Assembly: GCF_048159605.1 (NCBI RefSeq)
Contig: NZ_JBLREB010000001.1
Location: 1,178,001 to 1,242,000 of the forward strand
Direction: 5' to 3'
Source of the DNA: Ectobacillus polymachus
GTDB lineage: Bacteria; Bacillota; Bacilli; Bacillales; Bacillaceae_G
Length of the DNA stretch: 64,000 bases
Of the stretch, positions 41,062 to 50,002 are shown piece by piece. How positions within the stretch are numbered: the first letter of the stretch is position 1; each line of letters opens with the position of its first letter. Below the pieces are notes generated by a model. The model saw nothing but the letters and a program-made list of their open reading frames with translations. It made no database searches and was not told where the DNA came from. Made by a program: the position numbers and the translations under genes.

Positions 41062-43626
41062 ATGAATGCGAATTGGAAAAAATTACTTAACATAGCAAAA
41101 ATAATCATACCATTTGTAATATTGATAATCGTATTCTTTGAAGGAAAAAAGGAACTCACTCACCTTTCCATCCATCAAGCTGTTTCTGTAATAAAACAAA
41201 TTCCGAACGGAGGATTTTACTTAGCTATTATTGTAGGTCTTCTGGCTGTTTCAACCATGTTCTTTTATGATTTCGTTATGCTACGTTCTGTAAAAGCCCC
41301 TGTCTCCATTAAAAAAGTCTTTCGAATTTCATGGATTGCTAACTCCTTTAATGGGATATTTGGGTTTGGCGGTTTAATAGGTGCTGGAGTTCGTACCATG
41401 CTCTATCGTCCTTATATAAAAGAACAAGGAAAGCTTGTCAAAACCATTGCATGGATGACAACTGCCTTCATTATGGGGCTATCGTTCCTATCTATATTTG
41501 GCTTACTTGGCATTTTACAAACAAGCTTTATTTTATCAGAAAGACCATGGCTATGGCCTGCACTCATTGGTTTTTCTATGATAGCTCCCATTTACATCAT
41601 TGTTTCCAAGCTAAAACTAGGGAGAAGAACATTTGCAACTGATGTTAACAATCCAACATTACTCTATTCCATTGTATCGCTCGTAGAATGGACATCTGCA
41701 GGTGTTGTTATATTCGTTATTCTCAGGCTGCTTGGTGTAGAAATAGACTTTCGGCAAGCATTAGGTGTATATGTGATTTCTGCCATTGCTGGTAGCCTTA
41801 GCTTAGTGCCAGGTGGACTAGGCTCCTTCGATTTAATCTTTCTAAGAGGAATGAATCAATACGGTATTACAACGGAAACAACACTATCAGCTTTGCTTCT
41901 ATACCGATTGGTCTACTACATCATTCCATTTGGAGTAGGCCTAGCCTTCGCCGCCTTTGAAATGTCAGGAGTTGCACGGAAGAAAATCGAATCTAGACAG
42001 ATGTTTGTACCTGCTCTAGAAACGACAGGAGTTCTTGTTACTATACAACGACAACTTTTTACCAAAATGGAATCATGGGCTCTTGCTGCCCTATCAGCTC
42101 TTACTGGTGTTGTCATTATATTTTCTGTATTATTTCCAATATCAATTGAACGTTTTCATATTCTACGAATTTTTATACCGAAACCACTTATACAAGTATC
42201 GTTTGATTTATCTTTATCCGTCGGTATTTTGCTAATTCTACTTGCGAAGCCCATATATGAACGAACAAAACAGGCATATGCTATGACGATAGTCGTTCTT
42301 ATGGTAGGGATTATTTTTAACGTATTAAAAGGAATTGATTTTGAAGAATCATTGCTACTACTGATTATCCTTGCTATCTTTTTTATGCTTCGGAAACGAT
42401 TTATACGTGAGCAAGTTTCCTATACGTATGTCGACGGTATCAAGACAGGCTTACTCATCTTCTTATTGCTATACGCCTATCAATATTTTGGAACATGGCT
42501 TGGTGCACATCATCTAGATTTCCTTCCAAGCTACGTTGTTCGCCCAAGTAAAATGGTGATGCGAACTACATATATAACCGCAATACTCGTTCCCCTTTCG
42601 TTGTATATAGCAGCATTCTTACGAAATCGAACGGGAACAAGAGTACCTGGGCGCGTTGCTTCTTCCGAGATGCTTCAACAATTTTTACAACAATATGGAG
42701 GGAATGTATTAAGCCATCTTGGATTTTTAGGTGATAAACGTATATTTCTTAGCAGTGATGGAAAAGCACTTCTTCAGTTTGCAGTAACAAAGAAACGTCT
42801 TGTTGTTCTTGGTGATCCTATCGGAGTGCCTTCCTCTTATCAAGCTGTCATTGAAGAATTTCTGGACGAGTCAGAGCGTCTAGGATATGTCTGTATTTTT
42901 TATCAAGTGGAAAGAAGATGGTTGGGACTATATCATGACTTTGGATATAATTTTTTAAAGCTTGGCGAAGAAGCAGAAGTAGATCTTTCCAGTTTTTCTC
43001 TTACCGGGAAAAAAAAAGCGAGTTTACGTTCAAACTTGCATAAATTTGAAAGAGAAGGATATGTATTTTCTGTTCACGAGGCTCCTCATTCAAAAGCCTT
43101 GCTGCAGCAATTGAAGCAGGTATCAGATGATTGGCTGCAAGGAAAAAAAGAAAAAGGGTTCTCATTGGGATATTTTGATGAGGAGTATTTAAACCGAAGT
43201 CCTGTCGCTACACTATCTAATAATAAAGGGAAAATTGTCTCTTTTGTTTCCATTTTACCTGTTTATCAGCCAAACAAAGTAGCGATTGATTTAATGCGTT
43301 ATTCGCATGATGCGCCGTCTGGTGTAATGGATGCTATGTTTCTTCATTTATTTGAATGGGCAAAAAACAATGGCTATATGCAATTTAATATGGGAATGGC
43401 TCCTCTTTCCAATGTTGGCATTTCTCCGCACTCCTTTTGGATGGAACGAGTAGCCGCTGCCGTTTATAATAATATACGCTATATGTATAGCTTTAGCGGG
43501 TTACGTCAATTTAAAGAAAAGTACAATCCTACATGGAGCGGTAAATATTTAGCCTATCGTAAAAACAGATCCTTATTTGCAACGATGCTTGTTATAACAA
43601 GACTAATTGGAAATAAGAAAAAATAA
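41062..43626 (+). CDS. mprF: Phosphatidylglycerol lysyltransferase/flippase MprF
   Basis: MprF, 854 aa, adds lysine from lysyl-tRNA to phosphatidylglycerol and flips the product outward, lowering negative surface charge and increasing resistance to cationic peptides and daptomycin. The N-terminal 510 residues hold about 13-14 membrane helices (flippase; RISWIANSFNGIFGFGGLIGAG near 90-112 is typical). The C-terminal synthase domain (about 555-850) has a GNAT-like fold with GDPIGVPSSY and FKEKYNPTWSGKYLAY. The start has GGGGGAGGATT upstream. It is monocistronic. Confidence 0.95.
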   Translation: MNANWKKLLNIAKIIIPFVILIIVFFEGKKELTHLSIHQAVSVIKQIPNGGFYLAIIVGLLAVSTMFFYDFVMLRSVKAPVSIKKVFRISWIANSFNGIFGFGGLIGAGVRTMLYRPYIKEQGKLVKTIAWMTTAFIMGLSFLSIFGLLGILQTSFILSERPWLWPALIGFSMIAPIYIIVSKLKLGRRTFATDVNNPTLLYSIVSLVEWTSAGVVIFVILRLLGVEIDFRQALGVYVISAIAGSLSLVPGGLGSFDLIFLRGMNQYGITTETTLSALLLYRLVYYIIPFGVGLAFAAFEMSGVARKKIESRQMFVPALETTGVLVTIQRQLFTKMESWALAALSALTGVVIIFSVLFPISIERFHILRIFIPKPLIQVSFDLSLSVGILLILLAKPIYERTKQAYAMTIVVLMVGIIFNVLKGIDFEESLLLLIILAIFFMLRKRFIREQVSYTYVDGIKTGLLIFLLLYAYQYFGTWLGAHHLDFLPSYVVRPSKMVMRTTYITAILVPLSLYIAAFLRNRTGTRVPGRVASSEMLQQFLQQYGGNVLSHLGFLGDKRIFLSSDGKALLQFAVTKKRLVVLGDPIGVPSSYQAVIEEFLDESERLGYVCIFYQVERRWLGLYHDFGYNFLKLGEEAEVDLSSFSLTGKKKASLRSNLHKFEREGYVFSVHEAPHSKALLQQLKQVSDDWLQGKKEKGFSLGYFDEEYLNRSPVATLSNNKGKIVSFVSILPVYQPNKVAIDLMRYSHDAPSGVMDAMFLHLFEWAKNNGYMQFNMGMAPLSNVGISPHSFWMERVAAAVYNNIRYMYSFSGLRQFKEKYNPTWSGKYLAYRKNRSLFATMLVITRLIGNKKK

Positions 43627-43668
43627 AAATAACTAGACCATCGTAGTATAGCGATGGTCTAGTTAATG
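43627..43668. terminator. Bidirectional terminator after mprF
   Basis: AACTAGACCATCG and CGATGGTCTAGTT form a 13-bp perfect stem with an 8-base loop between converging genes. Confidence 0.88.
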
Positions 43669-43676
43669 GCTTCTTG

Positions 43677-44444
43677 TTATCTCTTTCCCACATTCACGAC
43701 ATAAGACTTCGTATATATGCTTCCATTTACGTAAAATGTACCAACCATTTTGTATATTCCGTCCTCAGGGAATGTAATGAGAAAAGAAAGCTGCTTGCTG
43801 CTCTTATTCATTTGCGGAACAGCCGAAATAAAATGTGTAAGTTTTTCATTTACAATTAAAAAACGTGAAAGCTCACCCGTAGGAGCGGTAAAGATAAGAT
43901 TGTCCTTGCTTTCAAACTGAAGCATGATATTCTCATTTCGATTTGCTTTTAATGCACTAAATTGTAAGGATGCATCATAAGGACCAATTTTTGATGTTAA
44001 CAAGGCATCAACAGTAATTGGTGTTTGCTTTGCATCTCGCGTTTCAACTACAATCTCCTTTTTAGCTAATTCTTGTCTCGTTTCATTGTCTTTTATGTAT
44101 AAAAAAAGTGTTGTAGTTTGTTTGAATGGATACTGAAATGTAAAGGTACCCTTCCCAATGTATGTCGGTTTTATCTCTTCATATTGTGTAAGACCATTGT
44201 TTACAGCATAAATAACCATTTGATTTTGCTGGTTTTCACCAATGCCTCCTAGCGGTTCTCCCTTTTCATTCTGCAATACAAATGTACCGCTCCCCTTATC
44301 CTTATCAATATTCCAAGTGACGAGAGCATTTGATAACGCATAAGCTTGATCAGGATGAAATAAAATACCGTATTTACTTTGGATGGTAAACATAGCAACT
44401 AAAATAAGAAAAAAGCATGCAATACCAAATTTACGAATTCGCAT
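43677..44444 (-). CDS. Secreted protein of unknown function
   Basis: A 255-aa protein with an N-terminal signal peptide or anchor (residues 5-24, FGIACFFLILVAMFTIQSKY) and a beta-rich remainder with two repeated immunoglobulin-like halves (ALVTWNIDKDKGSGTFVLQN ...; ALLTSKIGPYDASLQFSALK ...). No catalytic motif is visible. It looks like a cell-surface beta-sandwich protein, but I cannot assign a family. The ATG at 44444 with AAGGAGAAAG is preferred over an in-frame start at 44474. It converges on mprF. Confidence 0.7.
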   Translation of the reverse strand: MRIRKFGIACFFLILVAMFTIQSKYGILFHPDQAYALSNALVTWNIDKDKGSGTFVLQNEKGEPLGGIGENQQNQMVIYAVNNGLTQYEEIKPTYIGKGTFTFQYPFKQTTTLFLYIKDNETRQELAKKEIVVETRDAKQTPITVDALLTSKIGPYDASLQFSALKANRNENIMLQFESKDNLIFTAPTGELSRFLIVNEKLTHFISAVPQMNKSSKQLSFLITFPEDGIYKMVGTFYVNGSIYTKSYVVNVGKR

Positions 44445-44511
44445 ATCTTTCTCCTTTTTACACAATAGTAACATATTTCCATCTTTATGAAAATGAATTT
44501 TAAATTTTCAA

Positions 44512-44541
44512 TTTAAAAAAGGACTCTTCTTAGAGTCCTTT
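44512..44541 (-). terminator. Intrinsic terminator after the 45-aa gene
   Basis: AAAGGACTCT and AGAGTCCTTT form a 10-bp stem followed by TTTTTAAATTG on the minus strand. Confidence 0.85.
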
Positions 44542-44556
44542 CGTAATCATTCCTTG

Positions 44557-44694
44557 TTACTGTTCTACATCCTCATAAGCGACAAGAGCGATTCGCTTTC
44601 CAAGCTTTTGTTCGATTTCCTCTTCAAGCTGTTTTAGCTCGTTATTAATATCATCAGAAATATGGGCAATTACAAAAGACTTCTTCCGATCCAT
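44557..44694 (-). CDS. Small conserved-looking protein (45 aa)
   Basis: A 45-aa open frame encoding MDRKKSFVIAHISDDINNEL followed by a charged helix (KQLEEEIEQKLGKRIALVAY) and ending EDVEQ. GGGAGAG lies six bases before the ATG and a strong terminator follows, so it behaves as a real gene. It is shorter than usual cutoffs. The function is unknown; the alternating E/K/Q pattern suggests an amphipathic helix after a short beta strand. Confidence 0.7.
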   Translation of the reverse strand: MDRKKSFVIAHISDDINNELKQLEEEIEQKLGKRIALVAYEDVEQ

Positions 44695-44788
44695 ACTTTT
44701 CTCTCCCTTCTCATTCCTTTTCTTTCAGCTAGTAGAGTTACCCATTTATCCCTTCTTTATTCTTCTTCCATAACAACTTAAAAACATT

Positions 44789-44816
44789 TTGGAATAAGTG
44801 ATAAGTACGATATAAT
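44789..44816 (+). promoter_or_regulatory. Sigma-A type promoter of deoD
   Basis: TTGGAA (44789-44794) and TATAAT (44811-44816) with a 16-base spacer, 31 bases before the deoD start. Confidence 0.6.
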
Positions 44817-44847
44817 TCAAGTACTATAACAAAAAAGGAGAAAGAAC

Positions 44848-45552
44848 ATGAGTATACATATTGGTGCAAAGCAAGGTGAGATCGCTGAAGCAATTCTTCT
44901 ACCAGGTGATCCCCTTCGCGCAAAATTTATTGCAGAAACATTTTTAGAAGAAGCAACTTGCTACAATACGATTCGTGGCATGTATGGATTTACGGGAACC
45001 TATAAAGGAAAAAAAGTTTCTGTACAAGGAACAGGTATGGGTGTACCATCTATCTCAATCTACACAAATGAATTGATTCAAAGCTACGGAGTGAAAAAAC
45101 TACTCCGTGTCGGTACTTGCGGTGGTGTTCAAACTGATGTTCACGTTCGCGATGTTATATTAGCTATGACTGCTTGCACAGATTCCAATATAAATCGTCT
45201 TACCTTTCCTGGATTTGACTATGCACCTTGCGCAGATTTTGCATTATTAAAGCAGGCATATGATGCTGCTAGTAGCAAGAACATGAACGTAAGCGTAGGG
45301 AATGTATTAACTGCTGATGTTTTTTATCGTGAAAGCATGGATATGGTGAAAAAACTGGGCGATTACGGAGTTCTTGCAGTGGAAATGGAAACAACAGCTC
45401 TTTACACCATTGCTGCTAAATACGGGGCACAAGCTCTGTCAATCTTAACAGTTAGTGACCATATTTTTACAGGTGAAGATACAACAGCACAGGAACGACA
45501 AACAACATTTAATGATATGGTTACCATTGCACTTGATGCTGCTATTAAATAA
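44848..45552 (+). CDS. deoD: Purine-nucleoside phosphorylase (DeoD type)
   Basis: DeoD, 234 aa, reversibly phosphorolyses purine (deoxy)nucleosides. It matches the hexameric high-molecular-mass class: HIGAKQGEIAEAILLPGDPL (residues 3-22, phosphate site), GTGMGVPSISIYTNELI (about 64-80), RVGTCGG (about 86-92), VEMETTALYTIA (about 177-188) and the catalytic aspartate in TVSDH (about 203). The ATG has AAAGGAGAAAG upstream. It has its own promoter and terminator. Confidence 0.96.
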   Translation: MSIHIGAKQGEIAEAILLPGDPLRAKFIAETFLEEATCYNTIRGMYGFTGTYKGKKVSVQGTGMGVPSISIYTNELIQSYGVKKLLRVGTCGGVQTDVHVRDVILAMTACTDSNINRLTFPGFDYAPCADFALLKQAYDAASSKNMNVSVGNVLTADVFYRESMDMVKKLGDYGVLAVEMETTALYTIAAKYGAQALSILTVSDHIFTGEDTTAQERQTTFNDMVTIALDAAIK

Positions 45553-45560
45553 GATTTGAG

Positions 45561-45590
45561 CAGGAGTAACCACTATTACTCCTGTTTTCT
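45561..45590 (+). terminator. Intrinsic terminator after deoD
   Basis: CAGGAGTAA and TTACTCCTG form a 9-bp stem followed by TTTTCTT. Confidence 0.85.
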
Positions 45591-45742
45591 TACACATTCC
45601 TCTTTTTTTTCCTTCATAAAAGACAAGTTTCCCAATGATGGAACACAAGTTTTGTATGCTTCTTTGTTATAATATAAGAAACCTCCATCTTACTGTGAGA
45701 TGATAGTGGGATAAAGGCTAGATTAAGTTTAGAGGTGCGCAC

Positions 45743-47551
45743 GTGACACGAAAAAGTATTGTATTTAAATTATTCCTTTTAACTTTCGGTTTTTTTACGT
45801 TAACATTTGTTTTGTTTTTTGTCGGTCAGTCCCTTTTTTTAGAAAAATTTTATATAAATAAAAAGGTAAGCGGAGTAACAAAAGCGTTTGAGACGTTCGT
45901 AGATGATTATTCCAAAAGTGATCAAAACTTTGATACCGTCAAAAAATTAAAGCAAAAATTTTATGATACTACGAATGCCCAGCTTATTTTGCTCGATCAA
46001 AATGGGGTGATTCAGGATGTACATGATTACTACATTGATGTCCATGATGAAAGCAATAATACTGAATATCATATTGCATTAAATAACATCTTGACCGGTC
46101 AAGAATATAGCAACTTTATGAAACTCGCTTTACAAAATAATGAAAGTATTTCTGTGCAAGGAATTCGCAAAAAGGATACGATCATTCCTATTTCCATTAT
46201 ATCTCCCCACGGTACATGGACAAATGGAAACATAGTCAGTGACCTTAAGTCCTTCGGAATAAGTTCAAATGATGTAAATGCTGATCCATCTTCTCGGAAT
46301 TTACTTATTCAAATTAAAGGTACTGTAACAAAAATGAGTTTACCTTCTAAAGCCGATCTACAAGTCGCCAACAATATTGATACCCTTATTCAAGGTGTGC
46401 AGCGCTGGGAAATATCTGCAATTTTAGGAGAAATTGATCGCAATACGCTAACTACCTATACATTTAGCGATGAAAAAGGTAAAAATCAAATGTTTGTAAA
46501 GCCGATTGTTCAAAACAATACGATTACCGAGTTTGCCTTTGCTATGACATCATTTCAACCCGTAAACGAAGCAATGATTGTTCTCAAGGATTACTATGTT
46601 TATGCCATGATTATCGTATTTCTTGTGATTATTTTGCTTTCTTTTTACTATTCGAAAATCATTGCAAAGCCACTTATTCGTGTGAATCGAGTTACAAAAA
46701 GAATGGCAAATTTTGATTTCTCAGAGACCCTTCCAGTCACATCCAATGATGAAATTGGAAGCCTATCAAAGAGTATCAATACGATGTCTGTTACATTAAA
46801 GGATCGCATCGAACAGCTTCATGTCGCTAACGAAAAACTGCAAGAAGATGTGGAAAAAGAAAGAATGCTAGAAAGAACAAGAAAAGACTTTATTTCTGGG
46901 GTCTCTCATGAACTGAAAACACCTTTAAGTGTGATTCGAAGCTTTGCAGAAGGTATTAAAGACGGTGTTAGCAACAATACAGATTACTATACGGATGTCA
47001 TTTTAGAAGAAGTTGATAAAATGAACACGCTAATCGTCGATATGCTCGAGTTAGCAAAGTTGGAGTCAGGTACTTACAAACTAGAGGTTCAAACATTTTC
47101 AATTGATTCACTTATCCATCAAGTAAACACAAAGCTTCTCTTTAGCATGGAGGAAAAAAATTTATTTGTTACCGTTAATGCAGAGAAGGATTTAGTAGTA
47201 GAAGCAAACCGTAATCGTATTGAACAAGTTATTATTAATCTGCTAAGCAATGCGATTCGCTACACACCAGTAGGAAAAATGATTACCATTTCCGCTCTAG
47301 ATCAAGGAGATCGTGTATACGTCTCCATCAAAAATGATGGAGAACCTATTCCAGAAGAAAATCTAAACAAAATTTGGAATCGTTTTTACCGTCTAGACGC
47401 ATCGCGAAGCCGTAACACCGGAGGAACAGGGCTCGGATTGTCTATTGTGAAAAATATTTTAGAGCTGCATCATGCCCCGTATGGAGTACGAAATGAAGAA
47501 GATGGTGTTTTGTTTTACTTTTCACTGAAGAAAGGAGACAAAAAGGAATAG
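45743..47551 (+). CDS. Sensor histidine kinase without an adjacent response regulator
   Basis: A 602-aa membrane kinase. Layout: a helix at about residues 9-31, a large external sensor domain (32-280), a second helix (about 283-303), HAMP (about 305-358), a coiled coil (about 345-380), HisKA with phosphoacceptor H about 389 in GVSHELKTPLSVIRS, and HATPase_c with NLLSNAIRYTPVG and GGTGLGLSIV. All catalytic boxes look intact. No response-regulator gene lies beside it; the preceding gene is deoD and the next a recombinase-like gene. The start is GTG at 45743 with AGAGGTGCG upstream. An extended -10 (TGTTATAAT) near 45666 may be its promoter. Confidence 0.9.
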   Translation: MTRKSIVFKLFLLTFGFFTLTFVLFFVGQSLFLEKFYINKKVSGVTKAFETFVDDYSKSDQNFDTVKKLKQKFYDTTNAQLILLDQNGVIQDVHDYYIDVHDESNNTEYHIALNNILTGQEYSNFMKLALQNNESISVQGIRKKDTIIPISIISPHGTWTNGNIVSDLKSFGISSNDVNADPSSRNLLIQIKGTVTKMSLPSKADLQVANNIDTLIQGVQRWEISAILGEIDRNTLTTYTFSDEKGKNQMFVKPIVQNNTITEFAFAMTSFQPVNEAMIVLKDYYVYAMIIVFLVIILLSFYYSKIIAKPLIRVNRVTKRMANFDFSETLPVTSNDEIGSLSKSINTMSVTLKDRIEQLHVANEKLQEDVEKERMLERTRKDFISGVSHELKTPLSVIRSFAEGIKDGVSNNTDYYTDVILEEVDKMNTLIVDMLELAKLESGTYKLEVQTFSIDSLIHQVNTKLLFSMEEKNLFVTVNAEKDLVVEANRNRIEQVIINLLSNAIRYTPVGKMITISALDQGDRVYVSIKNDGEPIPEENLNKIWNRFYRLDASRSRNTGGTGLGLSIVKNILELHHAPYGVRNEEDGVLFYFSLKKGDKKE

Positions 47552-47652
47552 TTTTTTCCCTTTTCACGTAAAGTTCACATGAAGTACACACTGCCCCAGT
47601 ATATTGAACGTGTAAATTCTTTCCTTATGGATTGTAATGGAGGAGAGTGGAA

Positions 47653-48198
47653 ATGATGATAAAACAAGTGAAACAAATGGGACAACCTATTCAAAGTGAA
47701 AAGCAATTGCAACAAATGAAACACATACTACTTCAAAATTCTAAACGCGACGGGCTATTATTTGCTCTTTCTATTAATTCAGGTTTAAAGGTCAGTGAAA
47801 TTCTACAATTAAAAATTTCAGATGTTATGGATGTAAACGGAAACGTTCGACACTCTATTCTATTTAATAACGAAAAAACGAAAAAGCAAAAGTGGTTCGC
47901 CGTCAATCATGAACTAGAAGAAGTCATTAAATCGTATATGAATGAACGAAAAGGATTTCGACGAAATGAGTATTTATTAAAATCACAAAAAGGCAATGGA
48001 CCAATTACACGTCAGCACGCTTGGTTTATATTAAACAAAGCTGCAAAAGAAGCTGGACTTGATGGCATAAGCTCTCATACACTTCGTAAAACTTGGGGCT
48101 ATTGTGCTTACAAATCGGGTGTGGACATCGCATTTTTGCAGCATTTTTTTGACCATAGCACCCCTTCGAAAACATTAAAATACATCGGGATTGCTTAG
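47653..48198 (+). CDS. Tyrosine recombinase-like catalytic-domain protein
   Basis: A 181-aa protein equal to the catalytic half of phage-integrase/XerC-type tyrosine recombinases. SHTLRKTWGY holds H142-xx-R145, HFFDHST holds H168, and Y177 in TLKYIG is the nucleophile. The first catalytic arginine, normally in a GLRxSE motif, is lysine here (K46 in NSGLKVSEI). There is no N-terminal arm-binding or SAM-like domain. GGAGGAG precedes the ATG at 47653. Small proteins of this type are common in the B. cereus group and may not be active recombinases. Confidence 0.8.
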   Translation: MMIKQVKQMGQPIQSEKQLQQMKHILLQNSKRDGLLFALSINSGLKVSEILQLKISDVMDVNGNVRHSILFNNEKTKKQKWFAVNHELEEVIKSYMNERKGFRRNEYLLKSQKGNGPITRQHAWFILNKAAKEAGLDGISSHTLRKTWGYCAYKSGVDIAFLQHFFDHSTPSKTLKYIGIA

Positions 48199-48278
48199 TA
48201 TGACATATTATTGAATTACCCCCTATTATGTTACCTATTCACGAAAATTATGATATGATACATAAGGGGGAATTCATA

Positions 48279-48479
48279 ATGAGTATATCAAAATTAACAA
48301 TCGAATTACCGAATGATACGTTAGAAAAATTATCTCTATTGAAACACAGCTATAAAAAGAGAAAAGGGATCGCCGTATCCGATACAACTCTTATACAAAC
48401 ACTTATAACAAGAGAATTTATTCAAGAGATCACACCGTTTGACTTAAATGATTATCTTGGAGAAAAGGAACAGCACTAA
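48279..48479 (+). CDS. Small ribbon-helix-helix-like protein
   Basis: A 66-aa protein. A short strand (KLTIELP) is followed by two helices (DTLEKLSLLKHSYKKRK and TTLIQTLITREFIQEI) separated by a GIAVSD turn, the order of a ribbon-helix-helix DNA-binding fold. It lies 80 bp after the recombinase-like gene on the same strand and ends at a terminator. The start ATG has GGGGG upstream; an in-frame upstream start at 48228 is not supported. It may be a regulator or antitoxin-like protein; no toxin partner is visible. Confidence 0.7.
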   Translation: MSISKLTIELPNDTLEKLSLLKHSYKKRKGIAVSDTTLIQTLITREFIQEITPFDLNDYLGEKEQH

Positions 48480-48497
48480 TGCTGCTCCTTTTTTATT
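48463..48497 (+). terminator. Intrinsic terminator after the RHH-like gene
   Basis: AAAAGGAaCAGC and GCTGcTCCTTTT pair, followed by TTTATTT; the stop codon of the RHH-like gene lies in the loop. Confidence 0.85.
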
Positions 48498-48499
48498 TC

Positions 48500-48790
48500 C
48501 AATTATGGAGGATAGCTCCCTTGCTAGCTTATTTTCGTTACTGTCCCTCTTTTTTACGGAACGGACAAACGAGATATGCCTTCCTTCAATTTCAATCGTT
48601 CGAATGATTTTCACAAGGCGTTTACGATCTTCAGTGGAATTCGTAATGATACCAAACTTTAATCAGTGTTTCCATTCATTCTTTAAAGGAAACACCCTGT
48701 ATTTCCTTTACCAAGGCTCGAACAGCAACATACAATGGATCTTCCCGTATATTGTACCCCCTTGTCAGAATAACTTCATTTGTAAGGTAG
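48500..48790 (-). pseudogene. Frameshifted remnant of an unknown gene downstream of the DUF72 gene
   Basis: On the minus strand, overlapping and following the DUF72 stop, one frame reads ILTRGYNIREDPLYVAVRAL then VKEIQGVSFKE and stops at TGA. A different frame picks up after the break as KFGIITNSTEDRKRLVKIIR then TIEIEGRHISFVRSVKK and continues to about 48500. Between them lie a frameshift and another in-frame TGA (about 48660-48685). Both pieces have gene-like composition, so this is probably one broken gene of about 95 codons. No ATG start is visible. I do not recognise the family. Confidence 0.5.
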
Positions 48791-49610
48791 AATGGGCTTC
48801 ATAGGAAAGATGAAGCAGCCGCATGAGCTGTTTCGCATTGTCTGCTGCATCGCCGCCAGAATTGTTATTAAATAAAACCACAATTTCCTTTGAATGTTTC
48901 TGCAAATTTTCGATATGAGCAGCCCAATCCTTTAGCTGTTCTTCACTGTACCGATACAAGCAACGAACAGCTCGCCAATTTTCTCTGTTTCCTCGTAGCC
49001 AACCGTGCACATTCCGTCCATGCAAACGAATCAAGGTTACATCAGAATGAGTTGCCTCTAGTACAATAGGTATAGATCCAGTCTCCGTTTGCGGTTCATC
49101 ACATATGGTATGCATCCATTTCGCATGTTTTAAATAGGATAATGTTTGTTGCATATACTCTGGCATAAACCAAGTTTCGTTTCGAAACTCAATTGCAGAC
49201 GGAATTCCCTTCATTTTTTCCTTCGTATAAAGGAGCATATCAACATGCTTCGTTTGACAATCAAACCATGGTGGATATTGAAATAAGACCGTAGTTAGTT
49301 TTCCGGATTTTTCAAGAATTTCAATTGACTGCTTAAATGTTTCAAACATTTCATCTACATTCGTAAATGGAATATCTCCACGCATATGGCCTGTCATCCC
49401 TTGGTAGGCTTTTACAACGAATCTAAAATGATCAGGCGTTTCCTCGATCCATTTCTTATAATTACGTTCCGGCTGTATAGCATAAAAGGAGCTATCAATT
49501 TCAACAACTGGAAAATGATTGCTATAGGTTTGCAGCTTCATCTTGCTAGAACGCAAATCTCGATACAGGGAATCATGATCTCCCCACCCTGTTAGTCCTA
49601 TGTTTATCAT
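48765..49610 (-). CDS. yunF: DUF72 family protein (YunF type)
   Basis: A 281-aa DUF72 protein with a predicted TIM-barrel fold. Family segments seen are NIGLTGWGDHDSLY (residues 2-15), VVEIDSSFYAIQPERNYKKW (about 35-54), RFVVKAYQGMTGH, TVLFQYPPWF (about 107), SAIEFRNETWF (about 137) and IRLHGRN ending in a late VVLFNNNSGGDAADNA. The biochemical function of the family is not established. The ATG at 49610 has GAAGGGTG upstream. Its end overlaps a broken gene. YunF is the B. subtilis name and is used here only as the nearest equivalent. Confidence 0.85.
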   Translation of the reverse strand: MINIGLTGWGDHDSLYRDLRSSKMKLQTYSNHFPVVEIDSSFYAIQPERNYKKWIEETPDHFRFVVKAYQGMTGHMRGDIPFTNVDEMFETFKQSIEILEKSGKLTTVLFQYPPWFDCQTKHVDMLLYTKEKMKGIPSAIEFRNETWFMPEYMQQTLSYLKHAKWMHTICDEPQTETGSIPIVLEATHSDVTLIRLHGRNVHGWLRGNRENWRAVRCLYRYSEEQLKDWAAHIENLQKHSKEIVVLFNNNSGGDAADNAKQLMRLLHLSYEAHSTLQMKLF

Positions 49611-50002
49611 GCTAGACACCCTTCACATCGATTTCTACTAGCTCTTTAGTCCATATATGTATGTTACATAGTGAAGCTTTCCAAAAGTAACAGGATACAC
49701 TTTAAACGTAACTTCTTCCTATTATTTTATCAAAACAAAATTTTTTTGTCGAAGAAGTCTAAGTCTATTCCATCGGAATCGATGCTACTATTACCATTTT
49801 ATATATCCCTTTAGACTACCTATCTTCTTTGTATTCTCTGAATCTTGAGATAGGAATCTTACTGATCGATAAGAAGTTACGCAAAATCTTTTTTCCTTAA
49901 CCAGACATTTTTATCTTATGTAATGAAAAATCCCATACCTTGTCTATCTAGAATGAATACAATATCATGAATTCATTTCACTATAATCAAAGGAGGAACA
50001 GC
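49611..50002. other. Intergenic region upstream of the CotB-like gene
   Basis: An AT-rich 390-bp gap between two divergent genes. No open frame with a ribosome binding site and no strong hairpin were seen. It should hold the promoters for both genes. A sigma-K or sigma-E promoter for the coat gene is expected but no match was convincing by eye. Confidence 0.5.
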
